Notes: generated by a model not told the origin, from the letters alone. Shown: positions 1-6,300, numbered from the stretch's first letter. The stretch: 6,300 nucleotides of DNA from Candidatus Bathyarchaeota archaeon (GCA_016649625.1 JAENXI010000002.1:11181-17480), one strand, 5' to 3'. Program-made: numbers and translations.

Positions 1-1
1 A

Positions 2-355
2 AAAGTCTATATGCTTGTCACTTTTCCCCGAATAATTGGTCCTTGTTTCTATGGAATTGACATGTCTACTTATTCCCAACTTATTGGTTCAAACCATACT
101 TCTGAAGAAATTGCAAAAATAATAGGTGCAGATGCTGTTTGTTATCAATCAATTGAAGGTTTAGTTAACGCAACAGGTCAAAATCATGACCAATTATGTT
201 TAGCTTGTATTAATGGAAAGTATCCAACACCATTAGCTCAAAAAATGGCTGATAATATGAAAGAGAAGTTCTTAAATGGATACAAAGAAAAATGTAGAAT
301 ATATGAAACTGAAAAGAATGAAGATATTAATATCAAGTCTGATAAACCAAATTAG
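2..355 (+). CDS. purF: Amidophosphoribosyltransferase (glutamine PRPP amidotransferase), C-terminal part; 5' end outside window
   Basis: This is the last 117 codons of PurF, open to the left edge and ending at TAG 353-355. PurF catalyses the first committed step of purine synthesis, converting PRPP and glutamine to 5-phosphoribosylamine in the cytoplasm. The visible part matches the C-terminal end of the Bacillus-type enzyme: PCFYGID near the start (Cys codon 44-46), a GAD...SIEGL stretch, then CLAC followed by NGKYPTP (Cys codons 197-199 and 206-208). In the B. subtilis enzyme the equivalent cysteines are three of the four [4Fe-4S] ligands, so this is probably the iron-sulfur, oxygen-sensitive type and not the cluster-free E. 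coli type. The N-terminal nucleophile-hydrolase domain and most of the phosphoribosyltransferase domain lie upstream. The last ~25 residues are a charged, poorly conserved tail. purD follows after 40 bases. The ATG at 11 is internal, not a start. Confidence 0.93.
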   Translation, partial: KVYMLVTFPRIIGPCFYGIDMSTYSQLIGSNHTSEEIAKIIGADAVCYQSIEGLVNATGQNHDQLCLACINGKYPTPLAQKMADNMKEKFLNGYKEKCRIYETEKNEDINIKSDKPN

Positions 356-384
356 GCCTCATTAATTAGTCGTAAAAATGATAT

Positions 385-389
385 AGGTG
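385..389 (+). promoter_or_regulatory. Ribosome-binding site deciding the purD start
   Basis: AGGTG matches the archaeal anti-Shine-Dalgarno core (GGAGGTG) and lies 6 bases before the ATG at 396. The in-frame GTG at 387 overlaps this motif, so it is more likely part of the ribosome-binding site than the start codon. Confidence 0.6.
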
Positions 390-395
390 TCAGTA

Positions 396-1811
396 ATGGA
401 AAAAGTAGGAATACTAGTCGTTTCTTATGGTGCAAGAGAAGCAGCAATTGTTGATGTGCTTACACGAAGTCAGAATTATAATGTGGAACTTTTTATTGCC
501 GACAAACAAAGGAATCCATTTAATCTAAAAAGGGCACGTAAACATGTTGTAATTCCAGATTTAAACAGTAAGGACATATGCAAGTTTGCAGAAACTAACA
601 AAACTGAAATAGATTTTGTTATTGTAGGTCCAGAAAAACCGATTATTGAGGGTTTGCGTGATCTGATTGAAGAAACATTGAATATCCCTGTTCTTTGTCC
701 TAAACAAAAAAATGCAATCGAAGATAGTAAAATTAAGCAAAGACTTTTGTTTAAGGAGATAGCTCCTGAATCAAATCCACGTTTTCAAATCTTTAATCCT
801 AAAGATTACAAAAGCAATAATGTTGTTAAGAACGAAGTTTACAAATGGCTTGATCAACTTTCAGACAAAGCAGTGGTAAAACCTGATAGACCTACTGCAG
901 GAAAAGGAGTAGGTGTCTGGGGTGATCATTTTACCACTCGCGAGCAACTCTTTGAACATTTTCTATCGAATTTTCAATATGGCTCAGTAATTATCGAAGA
1001 AAAGATAGATGGGGAGGAATCGAGTTTCCAAGCTTTTTCTGATGGACAACATTTAGTTCCTCTGCCAAGTGTGCGTGATTATAAACGTGCTTTTAACAAC
1101 GATAGAGGTCCTAACACCGGTGGGATGGGATCTTATAAGGATATTAACGATTATTTACCATTTTTAACTTCCACTGAAAGAACTAATGAATTAGCTCTAG
1201 CGAACAAGATTTTTCAGAAATGGAAAGAAAAGATTGGGGACAATTCTGCTCTAAGAGGTGTGCCTTTATACTTGGCTTTTATGCACTCTAAGAAAGGACT
1301 CAAGATCTTAGAAAACAACAGTAGACCTGGAGATCCTGAAATAATGAACATTTTGCCACTTCTTGAGGATGATTTTGTTGATGTCTGTCATAAAATGTTG
1401 GATGGAACCCTGACTAATATAAAATTAAAGAAAGCGGCCAGTGTTCTTACCTATAAAGTTCCACCAAATTATGGTGGTTATATGACTACTTATCCTCATC
1501 TAGTGAATAAATCATCTGTTAATAATCCAGTTGATCTATCAAAAGCCAATTCACTTGTAGAGAAATACTCTGATCGTATTAGGGTGTATCCTGGATCGAT
1601 GGAAAAAAGAGACTCCGGGATTTTTGCTTTAAGATCCAGAGCAGTAGCAATTTTAGGCATTGGTGATAGTATTGAAGAAGCTCGTAAAATCTCTCTCGAA
1701 GGTGCTGGTCTTATAAGTGGTGGTGCACTGTGGAATAGAACCGATATTGCCTCAAAAACACACATTCTTAGAAGTATAAGTAAAATGAAATTTTTGAGGA
1801 GCAATAAATGA
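396..1811 (+). CDS. purD: Phosphoribosylamine--glycine ligase (GAR synthetase)
   Basis: PurD makes glycinamide ribonucleotide from phosphoribosylamine, glycine and ATP, the step right after PurF. The 471-residue product has the family order. An N-terminal nucleotide-binding-like domain carries GAREAA at residues 12-17 and VGPEKP near 77-82. An ATP-grasp domain carries VVKPDRPTAGKGVGV around 160-174 and an EEKIDGEESSFQAF segment near 201-214. The PurD signature RGPNTGGMGSY lies near 237-247, and the metal/nucleotide site ENNSRPGDPE near 306-315. The C-terminal domain follows. It is somewhat longer than typical bacterial PurD (about 420-430 residues). The usual G-REHA motif reads REAA here. The start is set at ATG 396, behind AGGTG; a GTG at 387 would add three residues. 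The TGA stop overlaps the next ATG (ATGA, 1808-1811), so translation is probably coupled to the HAD gene. Confidence 0.95.
   Translation: MEKVGILVVSYGAREAAIVDVLTRSQNYNVELFIADKQRNPFNLKRARKHVVIPDLNSKDICKFAETNKTEIDFVIVGPEKPIIEGLRDLIEETLNIPVLCPKQKNAIEDSKIKQRLLFKEIAPESNPRFQIFNPKDYKSNNVVKNEVYKWLDQLSDKAVVKPDRPTAGKGVGVWGDHFTTREQLFEHFLSNFQYGSVIIEEKIDGEESSFQAFSDGQHLVPLPSVRDYKRAFNNDRGPNTGGMGSYKDINDYLPFLTSTERTNELALANKIFQKWKEKIGDNSALRGVPLYLAFMHSKKGLKILENNSRPGDPEIMNILPLLEDDFVDVCHKMLDGTLTNIKLKKAASVLTYKVPPNYGGYMTTYPHLVNKSSVNNPVDLSKANSLVEKYSDRIRVYPGSMEKRDSGIFALRSRAVAILGIGDSIEEARKISLEGAGLISGGALWNRTDIASKTHILRSISKMKFLRSNK
1796..1801 (+). promoter_or_regulatory. Ribosome-binding site for the HAD gene
   Basis: GAGGAG lies inside the last codons of purD, 6 bases before the ATG at 1808. 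It supports this start and initiation coupled to purD termination. Confidence 0.65.
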
Positions 1812-2890
1812 GACGGATCTTCATCTCTGATTGTGAAGGACCAATATCAAAAAATGATAATGCATTTGAAATAACTAAAAATTTTATTCCAAAAGGTGAT
1901 AGTTTTTTTGCTCTTATTAGTAAATATGATGACGTGCTTGCAGATATTTTAAAAAAACCTGGTTATAATGCTGGTAATACTCTAAAATTAATTCTTCCAT
2001 TTCTAATAGCCTATGATGTGACTGATGAACAAATTGAAGATTTTTCAGCCCAAAACTTACTTTTAATCACTGAAAGCAAATTAACTTTGAGTTTCATACA
2101 AAAAATAGTACCTGCATTCATTGTTAGTACCAGTTATGAACAATACATAAGAGAGTTATGTAAAGCCCTAGATTTTCCATTTGAAAACACATATTCTACC
2201 CGATTATCAATTGATAAGTATCAAATAACCAAAAAAGAGAAACAAAAACTAAAGGAAATAACAAAAGAAATATTGGAATTGTCCCCAATAGAACTTCCTT
2301 TATCCGCCAAAAACATTAATGATTTATCTATTGATACCTTAAAAACAATTAATCGACTTGACAAAATTTTCTGGAAAGAAATCTCAAATATGCAATTATC
2401 TCTTATTTTCTCTGATGTAAAACCTATTGGAGGTTATCAAAAAGCTGAAGCAATAAGAGATGTGATAAAACATTTGAATAGTTCAATAGAGAATGTCATA
2501 TATTTCGGTGATAGTATTACTGATGTTGAAGCTCTTAACCTTGTGAGTGAAAAAGGAGGTTTGGCTATTTCTTTTAATGGAAATCATTATGCAGTAAAAA
2601 ATTCTGAAGTAGCTGTTATGTCGAATAATAATTTAGTTATTGCTATAATAACGGATTCATTCTGTAAGTTTGGAAAGAAAAAAACTATTCAATTGTTGAA
2701 AAATTGGAGTGTAACAAAACTTCAAAAAAGTGGATTAGATGAATCTTTATTATCTATATTTTTAACCAATTATCAAAAAAAATTGCCTAATGTTCAACTT
2801 GTGACCTCTAAAAATATAGATTTATTAGTTGATGAAAGTAACGCCTTTAGACACTCTGTTAGAGGTGAAGCTGTGGGGGGGTTGGGCTAA
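1808..2890 (+). CDS. HAD-superfamily phosphatase, archaeal COG4030 / EhaR-like
   Basis: This 360-residue protein has the HAD phosphohydrolase motifs in order. Motif I is [17 protein letters not shown] at residues 5-21, with Asp8 as predicted nucleophile. Motif II is probably the VSTS stretch at 106-109. Motif III is Lys212 in GGYQKAEAI. Motif IV is [12 protein letters not shown], with Asp235 and Asp239 as likely Mg ligands. Residues ~15-200 between motifs I and III hold a large, mostly helical cap, and ~70 residues extend past the core to a Gly-rich end (GEAVGGLG). DCEGPIS is typical of archaeal HAD proteins grouped as COG4030, some annotated EhaR beside energy-converting hydrogenase genes in methanogens; that link is from memory. 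It has Glu10 where most HAD phosphatases have the second Asp. The substrate is unknown. It overlaps purD by 4 bases and ftr by 1, suggesting a role connected with C1 or purine metabolism, which is inference. No signal peptide or membrane segment is evident, so it is cytoplasmic. Confidence 0.8.
   Translation: MRRIFISDCEGPISKNDNAFEITKNFIPKGDSFFALISKYDDVLADILKKPGYNAGNTLKLILPFLIAYDVTDEQIEDFSAQNLLLITESKLTLSFIQKIVPAFIVSTSYEQYIRELCKALDFPFENTYSTRLSIDKYQITKKEKQKLKEITKEILELSPIELPLSAKNINDLSIDTLKTINRLDKIFWKEISNMQLSLIFSDVKPIGGYQKAEAIRDVIKHLNSSIENVIYFGDSITDVEALNLVSEKGGLAISFNGNHYAVKNSEVAVMSNNNLVIAIITDSFCKFGKKKTIQLLKNWSVTKLQKSGLDESLLSIFLTNYQKKLPNVQLVTSKNIDLLVDESNAFRHSVRGEAVGGLG
2862..2886 (+). promoter_or_regulatory. 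Displaced Shine-Dalgarno and G-rich tract before ftr
   Basis: A near-perfect GAGGTGA (2862-2868) lies 21 bases before the ftr ATG, too far for normal initiation. It is followed by seven consecutive G (2875-2881), TT and GGG (2884-2886), then C and TAATG. The G-rich tract may act as a weak, close ribosome-binding site, or ftr may depend on termination-reinitiation at TAATG. No start codon in the ftr frame lies between the stop at 2866-2868 in that frame and the ATG at 2890. Confidence 0.4.
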
Positions 2891-3801
2891 TGTTTACCAG
2901 AAGAACTATTGAGGCTACTTATGCTGAAACTTTTGAAGGTATTTACTCCCGAGTTATTCTTACTGCAGATGATGAAACTGTTTTAAATAGGGCTGCTGAG
3001 GACTCAACTGCAAATCCTTCTGTTGTTATTGGTAGAGTTGAAGGGGGTATAGAGTCTTGGTTGAAAAAAACTGAAACTCCGGATAACCGTAAAGGAGTAA
3101 TCCTGCAATTTTGGGGAGCATTAGATTCAAACAAACCTTTCACAAATTCTTTAGTTAAATTTGAAACAGAATTGTCTTATAGGATTAGGCAAGATATTCT
3201 CGTTAAGCCCTTTACAGCGGTTTTCAATGCCTTAGCAAAACCTGAAGGAAAAATAGACATGATGTTGAAGGTGGGGCATTGTGGCGATGGTTATGAATGG
3301 ATTGAGAATCGATATGGAAAAGACGTGATCATTGTTCCATTAATGGTTCCAGATTTTATAATAGAACGATATTTGGGATATGCTCGAGGAGTTATGGGTG
3401 CTAATTTTTGGATTATGTGTGAGACAAAAGAAGCTGTGAACCAAGCAGGCAAAAAAGCTTTGGAGGCTATACATAAAATCAAAGGTGTAGTTACTCCTTT
3501 TGATATTTGCTCTGCTGGATCTAAAACAGAAACCAATTTTCCATCTATAGGGCCCACTACAAATCATCCATATTGTTTCTCTCTGAAGAAAAGATTGGGT
3601 GCCCAATCCAAGGTTCCCGGAAAAGTGAGGTACATTCCTGAGATAGTGATTAATGGTATTTCAATGGAAGTTGTAAAAGATGCTATGAAGAAAGGAATTG
3701 AGGCTGCTTTGGATGTTACTGGTGTAGCCGGAATATCTGCTGGAAATTATGGTGGAACTTTGGGTAAACATAAAATAGAATTAGTAGAGTTGTTTTCATG
3801 A
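2890..3801 (+). CDS. ftr: Formylmethanofuran:tetrahydromethanopterin N-formyltransferase
   Basis: Ftr transfers the formyl group between formylmethanofuran and tetrahydromethanopterin, the second step of archaeal CO2 reduction to the methyl level and reversible in oxidative use. The 303-residue product is close to the usual ~297. From memory it aligns with the Methanopyrus kandleri enzyme along its length: [11 protein letters not shown] near the N-terminus, [15 protein letters not shown], a [10 protein letters not shown] block, [16 protein letters not shown], and a C-terminal [16 protein letters not shown]. Glu251 in PEIVING lines up with M. kandleri Glu245, the proposed catalytic base, so activity is plausible. 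It diverges in the loop usually reading GGI-AS-SK (here DICSAGSK) and in the [15 protein letters not shown] region. It could therefore be a second, FtrII-like paralogue. It begins at TAATG on the HAD stop and ends in ATGA shared with the kinase. It is expected to be cytoplasmic and tetrameric, as in the family. Confidence 0.9.
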   Translation: MFTRRTIEATYAETFEGIYSRVILTADDETVLNRAAEDSTANPSVVIGRVEGGIESWLKKTETPDNRKGVILQFWGALDSNKPFTNSLVKFETELSYRIRQDILVKPFTAVFNALAKPEGKIDMMLKVGHCGDGYEWIENRYGKDVIIVPLMVPDFIIERYLGYARGVMGANFWIMCETKEAVNQAGKKALEAIHKIKGVVTPFDICSAGSKTETNFPSIGPTTNHPYCFSLKKRLGAQSKVPGKVRYIPEIVINGISMEVVKDAMKKGIEAALDVTGVAGISAGNYGGTLGKHKIELVELFS

Positions 3802-4712
3802 TTCCGTTTGATGTTGTAGGTTTTGGTGCCCTCAATGTTGATAAACTTTACAAAGTGAATAAACTTGCTAAAGCCGAAGAAGAAAGCTTTATTGAGACTT
3901 ACACAGAGGCTTGCGGGGGATCAGCCGCAAATACTATAATTGGATTAGCGAGACTTGGCTTCAAAACAGGTTTTGTTGGTAAGATTGGATGTGATCGAGA
4001 AAGCAAATTGATTTTGCAAGATTTTTGTTCAGAAGGAGTTGATACCAAAGGTATAATTCAAGCAGGGAATGGTAGAAGTGGTTTAGTTTTGGGATTTGTA
4101 GATCAAAAAGGTGAAAGAGCATTATACGTTGATCCTGGTGTTAATGATACAATCACTTTTGATGAACTTGATCAAGAATATGTTTCTAAAACAAGATTTT
4201 TACATTTATCTTCTTTTGTATCGACGAAATCATTTCAAGTCCAGAAAAAATTATTAGAATTGATCCCAACATCAACAAAAGTGAGTTTTGATCCTGGTAT
4301 ATTATATGCAAGCAAAAGCTATGATGTTTTAAAACCCATACTAAAGAGAACTTATTTGTTAATGCCAAATAACATTGAACTCAAATTATTAACTGGCAAA
4401 ACAAACTATCAGGAAGGTGCAGAATTCATGATTCGACAAGGAATTGAAATAGTAGTTGTGAAACTTGGATCAGTTGGAAGTTATGTTACTAATGGCAATG
4501 AAAGCCATTTTGTTAAATCTTTTACTGTAGATGCCATTGATACAACCGGTGCAGGGGACGCGTTTGATGCTGGCTTTATTTCAGGTTTACTAAACGAAGA
4601 AAGTCTTCTTGATTGTGCTAGAATTGGTAATTTTGTTGCTTCACAGAAAGTTATGCGAATGGGTGCACGCGCTGGACTCCCATATGTCAAAGATTTAGAT
4701 TTATTAGATTAA
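3798..4712 (+). CDS. PfkB / ribokinase-family carbohydrate or nucleoside kinase
   Basis: This 304-residue ATP-dependent kinase has both PfkB signatures. The first is [16 protein letters not shown] at residues 39-54, followed by GFVGKIGCD. The second is [13 protein letters not shown] at 248-260, with Asp254 as predicted catalytic base and the GAG before it as anion hole. The N-terminal FGALNVD and central [12 protein letters not shown] segment are also family features. Length matches ribokinase-type members (~300). Substrate cannot be read reliably from the sequence: ribose, a nucleoside or another sugar are all possible. A ribose or nucleoside kinase would feed ribose 5-phosphate/PRPP or nucleotide pools and suit the purine context, but this is inference. 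The start ATG shares ATGA with the ftr stop (3798-3801), and no strong Shine-Dalgarno is seen, so translation is probably coupled. Its last 9 bases overlap the 3' end of purQ on the other strand. Confidence 0.9.
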   Translation: MIPFDVVGFGALNVDKLYKVNKLAKAEEESFIETYTEACGGSAANTIIGLARLGFKTGFVGKIGCDRESKLILQDFCSEGVDTKGIIQAGNGRSGLVLGFVDQKGERALYVDPGVNDTITFDELDQEYVSKTRFLHLSSFVSTKSFQVQKKLLELIPTSTKVSFDPGILYASKSYDVLKPILKRTYLLMPNNIELKLLTGKTNYQEGAEFMIRQGIEIVVVKLGSVGSYVTNGNESHFVKSFTVDAIDTTGAGDAFDAGFISGLLNEESLLDCARIGNFVASQKVMRMGARAGLPYVKDLDLLD

Positions 4713-5513
4713 ATTATTAATTATACTTTCAAAGATCATTTTACCATCACCACATTTCGGATTATTGTTATACTTTGTCCAGTCTGGTTTTTGCCACCAA
4801 TAAAAAGCTCGTTCAGGATGAGGCATTAATCCAAATATATTTCCCTCCTTATTACAGATACCTGCGATATCATGGAATGATCCGTTAGGATTTATTGGAT
4901 ATTCTTTATTGCCAAAATCGCCATTTTCATTACAATATCTAAAAACTATCATATCCTCTTCATAGAGTTTATCGAGCATCCTCTCTTGTTGTTCTTTTGG
5001 AAATAGAAATCTTCCTTCTGAATGTGCAATTGGTAAGTGAATTACTTCCCCTAAAGGAATTTTATTTGTGAATTTGCATTTACTTTTATTTTCTTGTTTT
5101 ACGTGTATCCATCGGCAATTATAACCTTGGGGAACGTTAGTTGTAAGGGTAGCTTTAGGAAAAGGAGCAATACCTTCAAAACCAGGTAATAATCCATATT
5201 CCACAAGAACTTGAAAACCATTACAAATACCTAGAATCGCTCTGTTATCTTCAACAAAAGCTTTAATCTCTTTGTTAAGTTTGGCTGAAAGTAATCGGGC
5301 TAAAATTACGCCTGCACGTACATAATCTCCAAATGAGAACCCACCTGGCAATACAAGGACTTGAAAATCTAGAAGATTTCTTTTTTTGATAAGTTCATTT
5401 ACATGTAAAGTTTTAGCTTGTACTCCTAATTCTTGAAATGCCCGCTGAGTTTCTAAATCACAGTTTGTTCCACCTACGCGAAGAATACAAACTTTAATTT
5501 CTTCTCTTTTGAT
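4704..5513 (-). CDS. purQ: Phosphoribosylformylglycinamidine synthase, glutaminase subunit (probable ATC start)
   Basis: PurQ is the class I glutamine amidotransferase subunit that supplies ammonia to PurL for FGAR to FGAM. Counted from the ATC at 5513-5511 the product has 269 residues. The N-terminal IKVCILRVGGTNCDLET is at 6-22, and PGGFSFGDYVRAG at 56-68. The nucleophile Cys97 lies in LGICNGFQ, and HSEGRF is near 164-168. The catalytic His232 and Glu234 lie in GLMPHPERAF. It is longer than the ~220-residue bacterial PurQ, with an insertion between HSEGRF and MPHPER, as in other archaeal forms. The first in-frame ATG/GTG/TTG is TTG 5351-5349, at the L of LPGG. That start would delete 54 residues, including TNCD, which are clearly coding. 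Upstream, the frame is open only as far as the purL TAA (5519-5517). ATC is chosen because a perfect GGAGGTG precedes it by 6 bases. TAA stop is at 4706-4704, within the end of the converging kinase gene. Confidence 0.9.
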   Translation of the reverse strand: MKREEIKVCILRVGGTNCDLETQRAFQELGVQAKTLHVNELIKKRNLLDFQVLVLPGGFSFGDYVRAGVILARLLSAKLNKEIKAFVEDNRAILGICNGFQVLVEYGLLPGFEGIAPFPKATLTTNVPQGYNCRWIHVKQENKSKCKFTNKIPLGEVIHLPIAHSEGRFLFPKEQQERMLDKLYEEDMIVFRYCNENGDFGNKEYPINPNGSFHDIAGICNKEGNIFGLMPHPERAFYWWQKPDWTKYNNNPKCGDGKMIFESIINNLI

Positions 5514-5516
5514 GTT

Positions 5517-6299
5517 TTACACCTCCATACTCAATGTCTCTTTCCATTTCTTTCGCAAATTTTCTATTGTTACGTTTATAATTAATTCTCCCTGTAAACC
5601 CTTAATTGAAAGAGCAGTTTTTTTTGTAATTTTCCCAATTTCTGAAAAGATGGTTCCCTTCATTATTGCATCAAATTTATCTTTAGCTTTTTTATTCACT
5701 TCAACTAGAAATCTGCTATTTGATTCAGAAAATAGTAAGAAATCATTTCTGCAAATCTCTTTGTTTGGGACTTTGGCTAAATCTAATTCAATGCCAAAGC
5801 CGCCTGCAAAAGCCATCTCAGCTGCAGATACTGCTAATCCACCTTCTGAAATATCATGGCAAGACTCAACAAGATCCAGGTCAATTGCCTGAGTTATGGC
5901 TTTGAAAATGTGACTAGCAATCGTTGTTCTTACCTTTGGAACATTTCTTCCTGTGAATCCATTGAGTGAATAATATTCTGAGCCCCCCAATTCGTTGAAA
6001 GTTTCTCCAACAATATATAATGAGTTTTCTGGTTTTTTAATATCCATAGACACAGTTTTTCTAACATCTGGAATAATACCCAATGCTGAAATAAGGAGTG
6101 TTGGGGTTACAGGTCCTAAAGGTGACTCGTTATAGAGGCTGTCTTTTCCAGAGATAAACGGTGTTCCAAAAGCTAAGGCTACGTCATAACATGCCTCACA
6201 AGCTTTAACAAGAGACCCCAATCTTTCCGGTTTATCAGGATTTCCCCAAGTGAAATTATCAAGTAATGCAATTCTTCGACCTCCAACTGCGACATTATT
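5517..6299 (-). CDS. purL: Phosphoribosylformylglycinamidine synthase, synthetase subunit, C-terminal part; 5' end outside window
   Basis: This is the last 260 codons of PurL, open to the right edge. PurL uses ATP and PurQ-supplied ammonia to turn FGAR into FGAM, the fourth step of purine synthesis. Recognisable family blocks, in order from the right edge, are VGGRRIALLDNFTWGNP, PFISGKDSLYNE, HDISEGGLAVSAAEMAF, and LLFSESNSRFLVEV. These belong to the second half of the AIRS-like fold of the small (PurS/PurQ-dependent) type, because the frame stops (TAA 5519-5517) before any glutaminase domain. purQ follows at once in the same frame, so the gene order is purL-purQ. purS is not visible here. 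The TTG at 6221 is internal, since conserved coding sequence continues upstream to the window edge. Any promoter lies beyond the window. Confidence 0.94.
   Translation of the reverse strand, partial: NNVAVGGRRIALLDNFTWGNPDKPERLGSLVKACEACYDVALAFGTPFISGKDSLYNESPLGPVTPTLLISALGIIPDVRKTVSMDIKKPENSLYIVGETFNELGGSEYYSLNGFTGRNVPKVRTTIASHIFKAITQAIDLDLVESCHDISEGGLAVSAAEMAFAGGFGIELDLAKVPNKEICRNDFLLFSESNSRFLVEVNKKAKDKFDAIMKGTIFSEIGKITKKTALSIKGLQGELIINVTIENLRKKWKETLSMEV
5520..5526 (-). promoter_or_regulatory. Perfect Shine-Dalgarno before the non-canonical purQ start
   Basis: Read on the minus strand, GGAGGTG lies in the last codons of purL (Met-Glu-Val-stop). It is followed by TAAAAC and then ATC at 5513-5511. 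Both match to the anti-Shine-Dalgarno and the 6-base spacing are ideal, which supports initiation at ATC. Confidence 0.65.
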
Positions 6300-6300
6300 T

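Noticed and set aside
387..395. GTG at 387 as the purD start, adding Met-Ser-Val
   Set aside because: The GTG is part of the AGGTG ribosome-binding motif, and the ATG at 396 has ideal 6-base spacing from it.
356..395. Promoter or terminator between purF and purD
   Set aside because: The 40-base gap contains no convincing TATA/BRE pair or T-tract; it is most simply an intra-operon spacer.
1496..1804. Open frame of 102 codons on the minus strand
   Set aside because: It is antisense to the conserved C-terminal half of purD, with no recognisable protein features.
2943..3143. Minus-strand open frame within ftr
   Set aside because: It is short and lies opposite conserved Ftr coding sequence; a chance open frame.
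3291..3606. Two overlapping minus-strand open frames within ftr
   Set aside because: Both are opposite Ftr in different frames, overlap each other and resemble nothing known.
4186..4690. Two minus-strand open frames within the PfkB kinase
   Set aside because: They lie opposite conserved kinase motifs, including the DTTGAGD block; shadows of the real gene.
4704..5351. purQ starting at TTG 5351-5349 (215 residues)
   Set aside because: It would remove 54 residues that clearly belong to PurQ (KVCILRVGGTNCD and what follows). The TTG encodes the Leu of the conserved LPGGFSFGDY block and has no ribosome-binding site.
5381..5387. T7 run on the + strand as a terminator for the kinase operon
   Set aside because: It encodes Lys-Lys in PurQ on the other strand and lies nearly 700 bases beyond the kinase stop.
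5509..5905. Plus-strand open frames opposite purL and the purQ start
   Set aside because: They are antisense to conserved PurL blocks. The hydrophobic look comes from reading the complement of Lys/Glu-rich codons.

Overview
The window is a dense, AT-rich stretch of what is most likely an archaeal genome. It holds the end of one purine-biosynthesis gene, four complete genes on the + strand, and two converging purine genes on the - strand. The archaeal assignment rests on three things. The first is a clear formylmethanofuran:tetrahydromethanopterin formyltransferase (Ftr). The second is an adjacent HAD protein of the archaeal COG4030/EhaR-like type with a DCEGP motif. The third is strong GGAGGTG / GAGGAG ribosome-binding sites in tightly overlapping genes. 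Ftr means an organism that carries C1 units on methanofuran and tetrahydromethanopterin, such as a methanogen or an archaeon with the archaeal Wood-Ljungdahl pathway. An Asgard archaeon or a Bathyarchaeia-like lineage would fit, but the window shows no mcr gene or other lineage marker, so this is inference.

Layout on the + strand: 2-355 is the C-terminal part of purF (glutamine PRPP amidotransferase). 396-1811 is purD (GAR synthetase). 1808-2890 is a COG4030-type HAD phosphatase. 2890-3801 is ftr. 3798-4712 is a PfkB/ribokinase-family sugar or nucleoside kinase. From purD onward each stop codon overlaps the next start (ATGA, TAATG, ATGA), so the four genes look like one translationally coupled operon, with purF only 40 bases upstream.

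Layout on the - strand: 6299-5517 is the C-terminal part of purL (FGAM synthase synthetase subunit, entering from the right edge). 5513-4704 is purQ (its glutaminase subunit). The last codons of purQ overlap the last codons of the kinase by 9 bases, so the two operons collide tail to tail with no intergenic space.

Functionally, PurF makes phosphoribosylamine from PRPP, PurD converts it to GAR, and PurL/PurQ convert FGAR to FGAM. The formylation of GAR lies between PurD and PurL/PurQ, and no PurN or PurT is visible here. In its place downstream of purD is a cassette of phosphatase, C1 formyltransferase and PfkB kinase. Whether this cassette serves purines, C1-carrier synthesis or only shares the transcript is the most interesting open question. 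A second oddity is that purQ has no ATG, GTG or TTG that could start the full-length protein. Its frame runs straight on from the purL stop codon, and the best start is an ATC placed 6 bases after a perfect Shine-Dalgarno sequence. No RNA genes, mobile elements, CRISPR arrays or clear terminators are visible, and no stretch over 300 bases lacks a gene.
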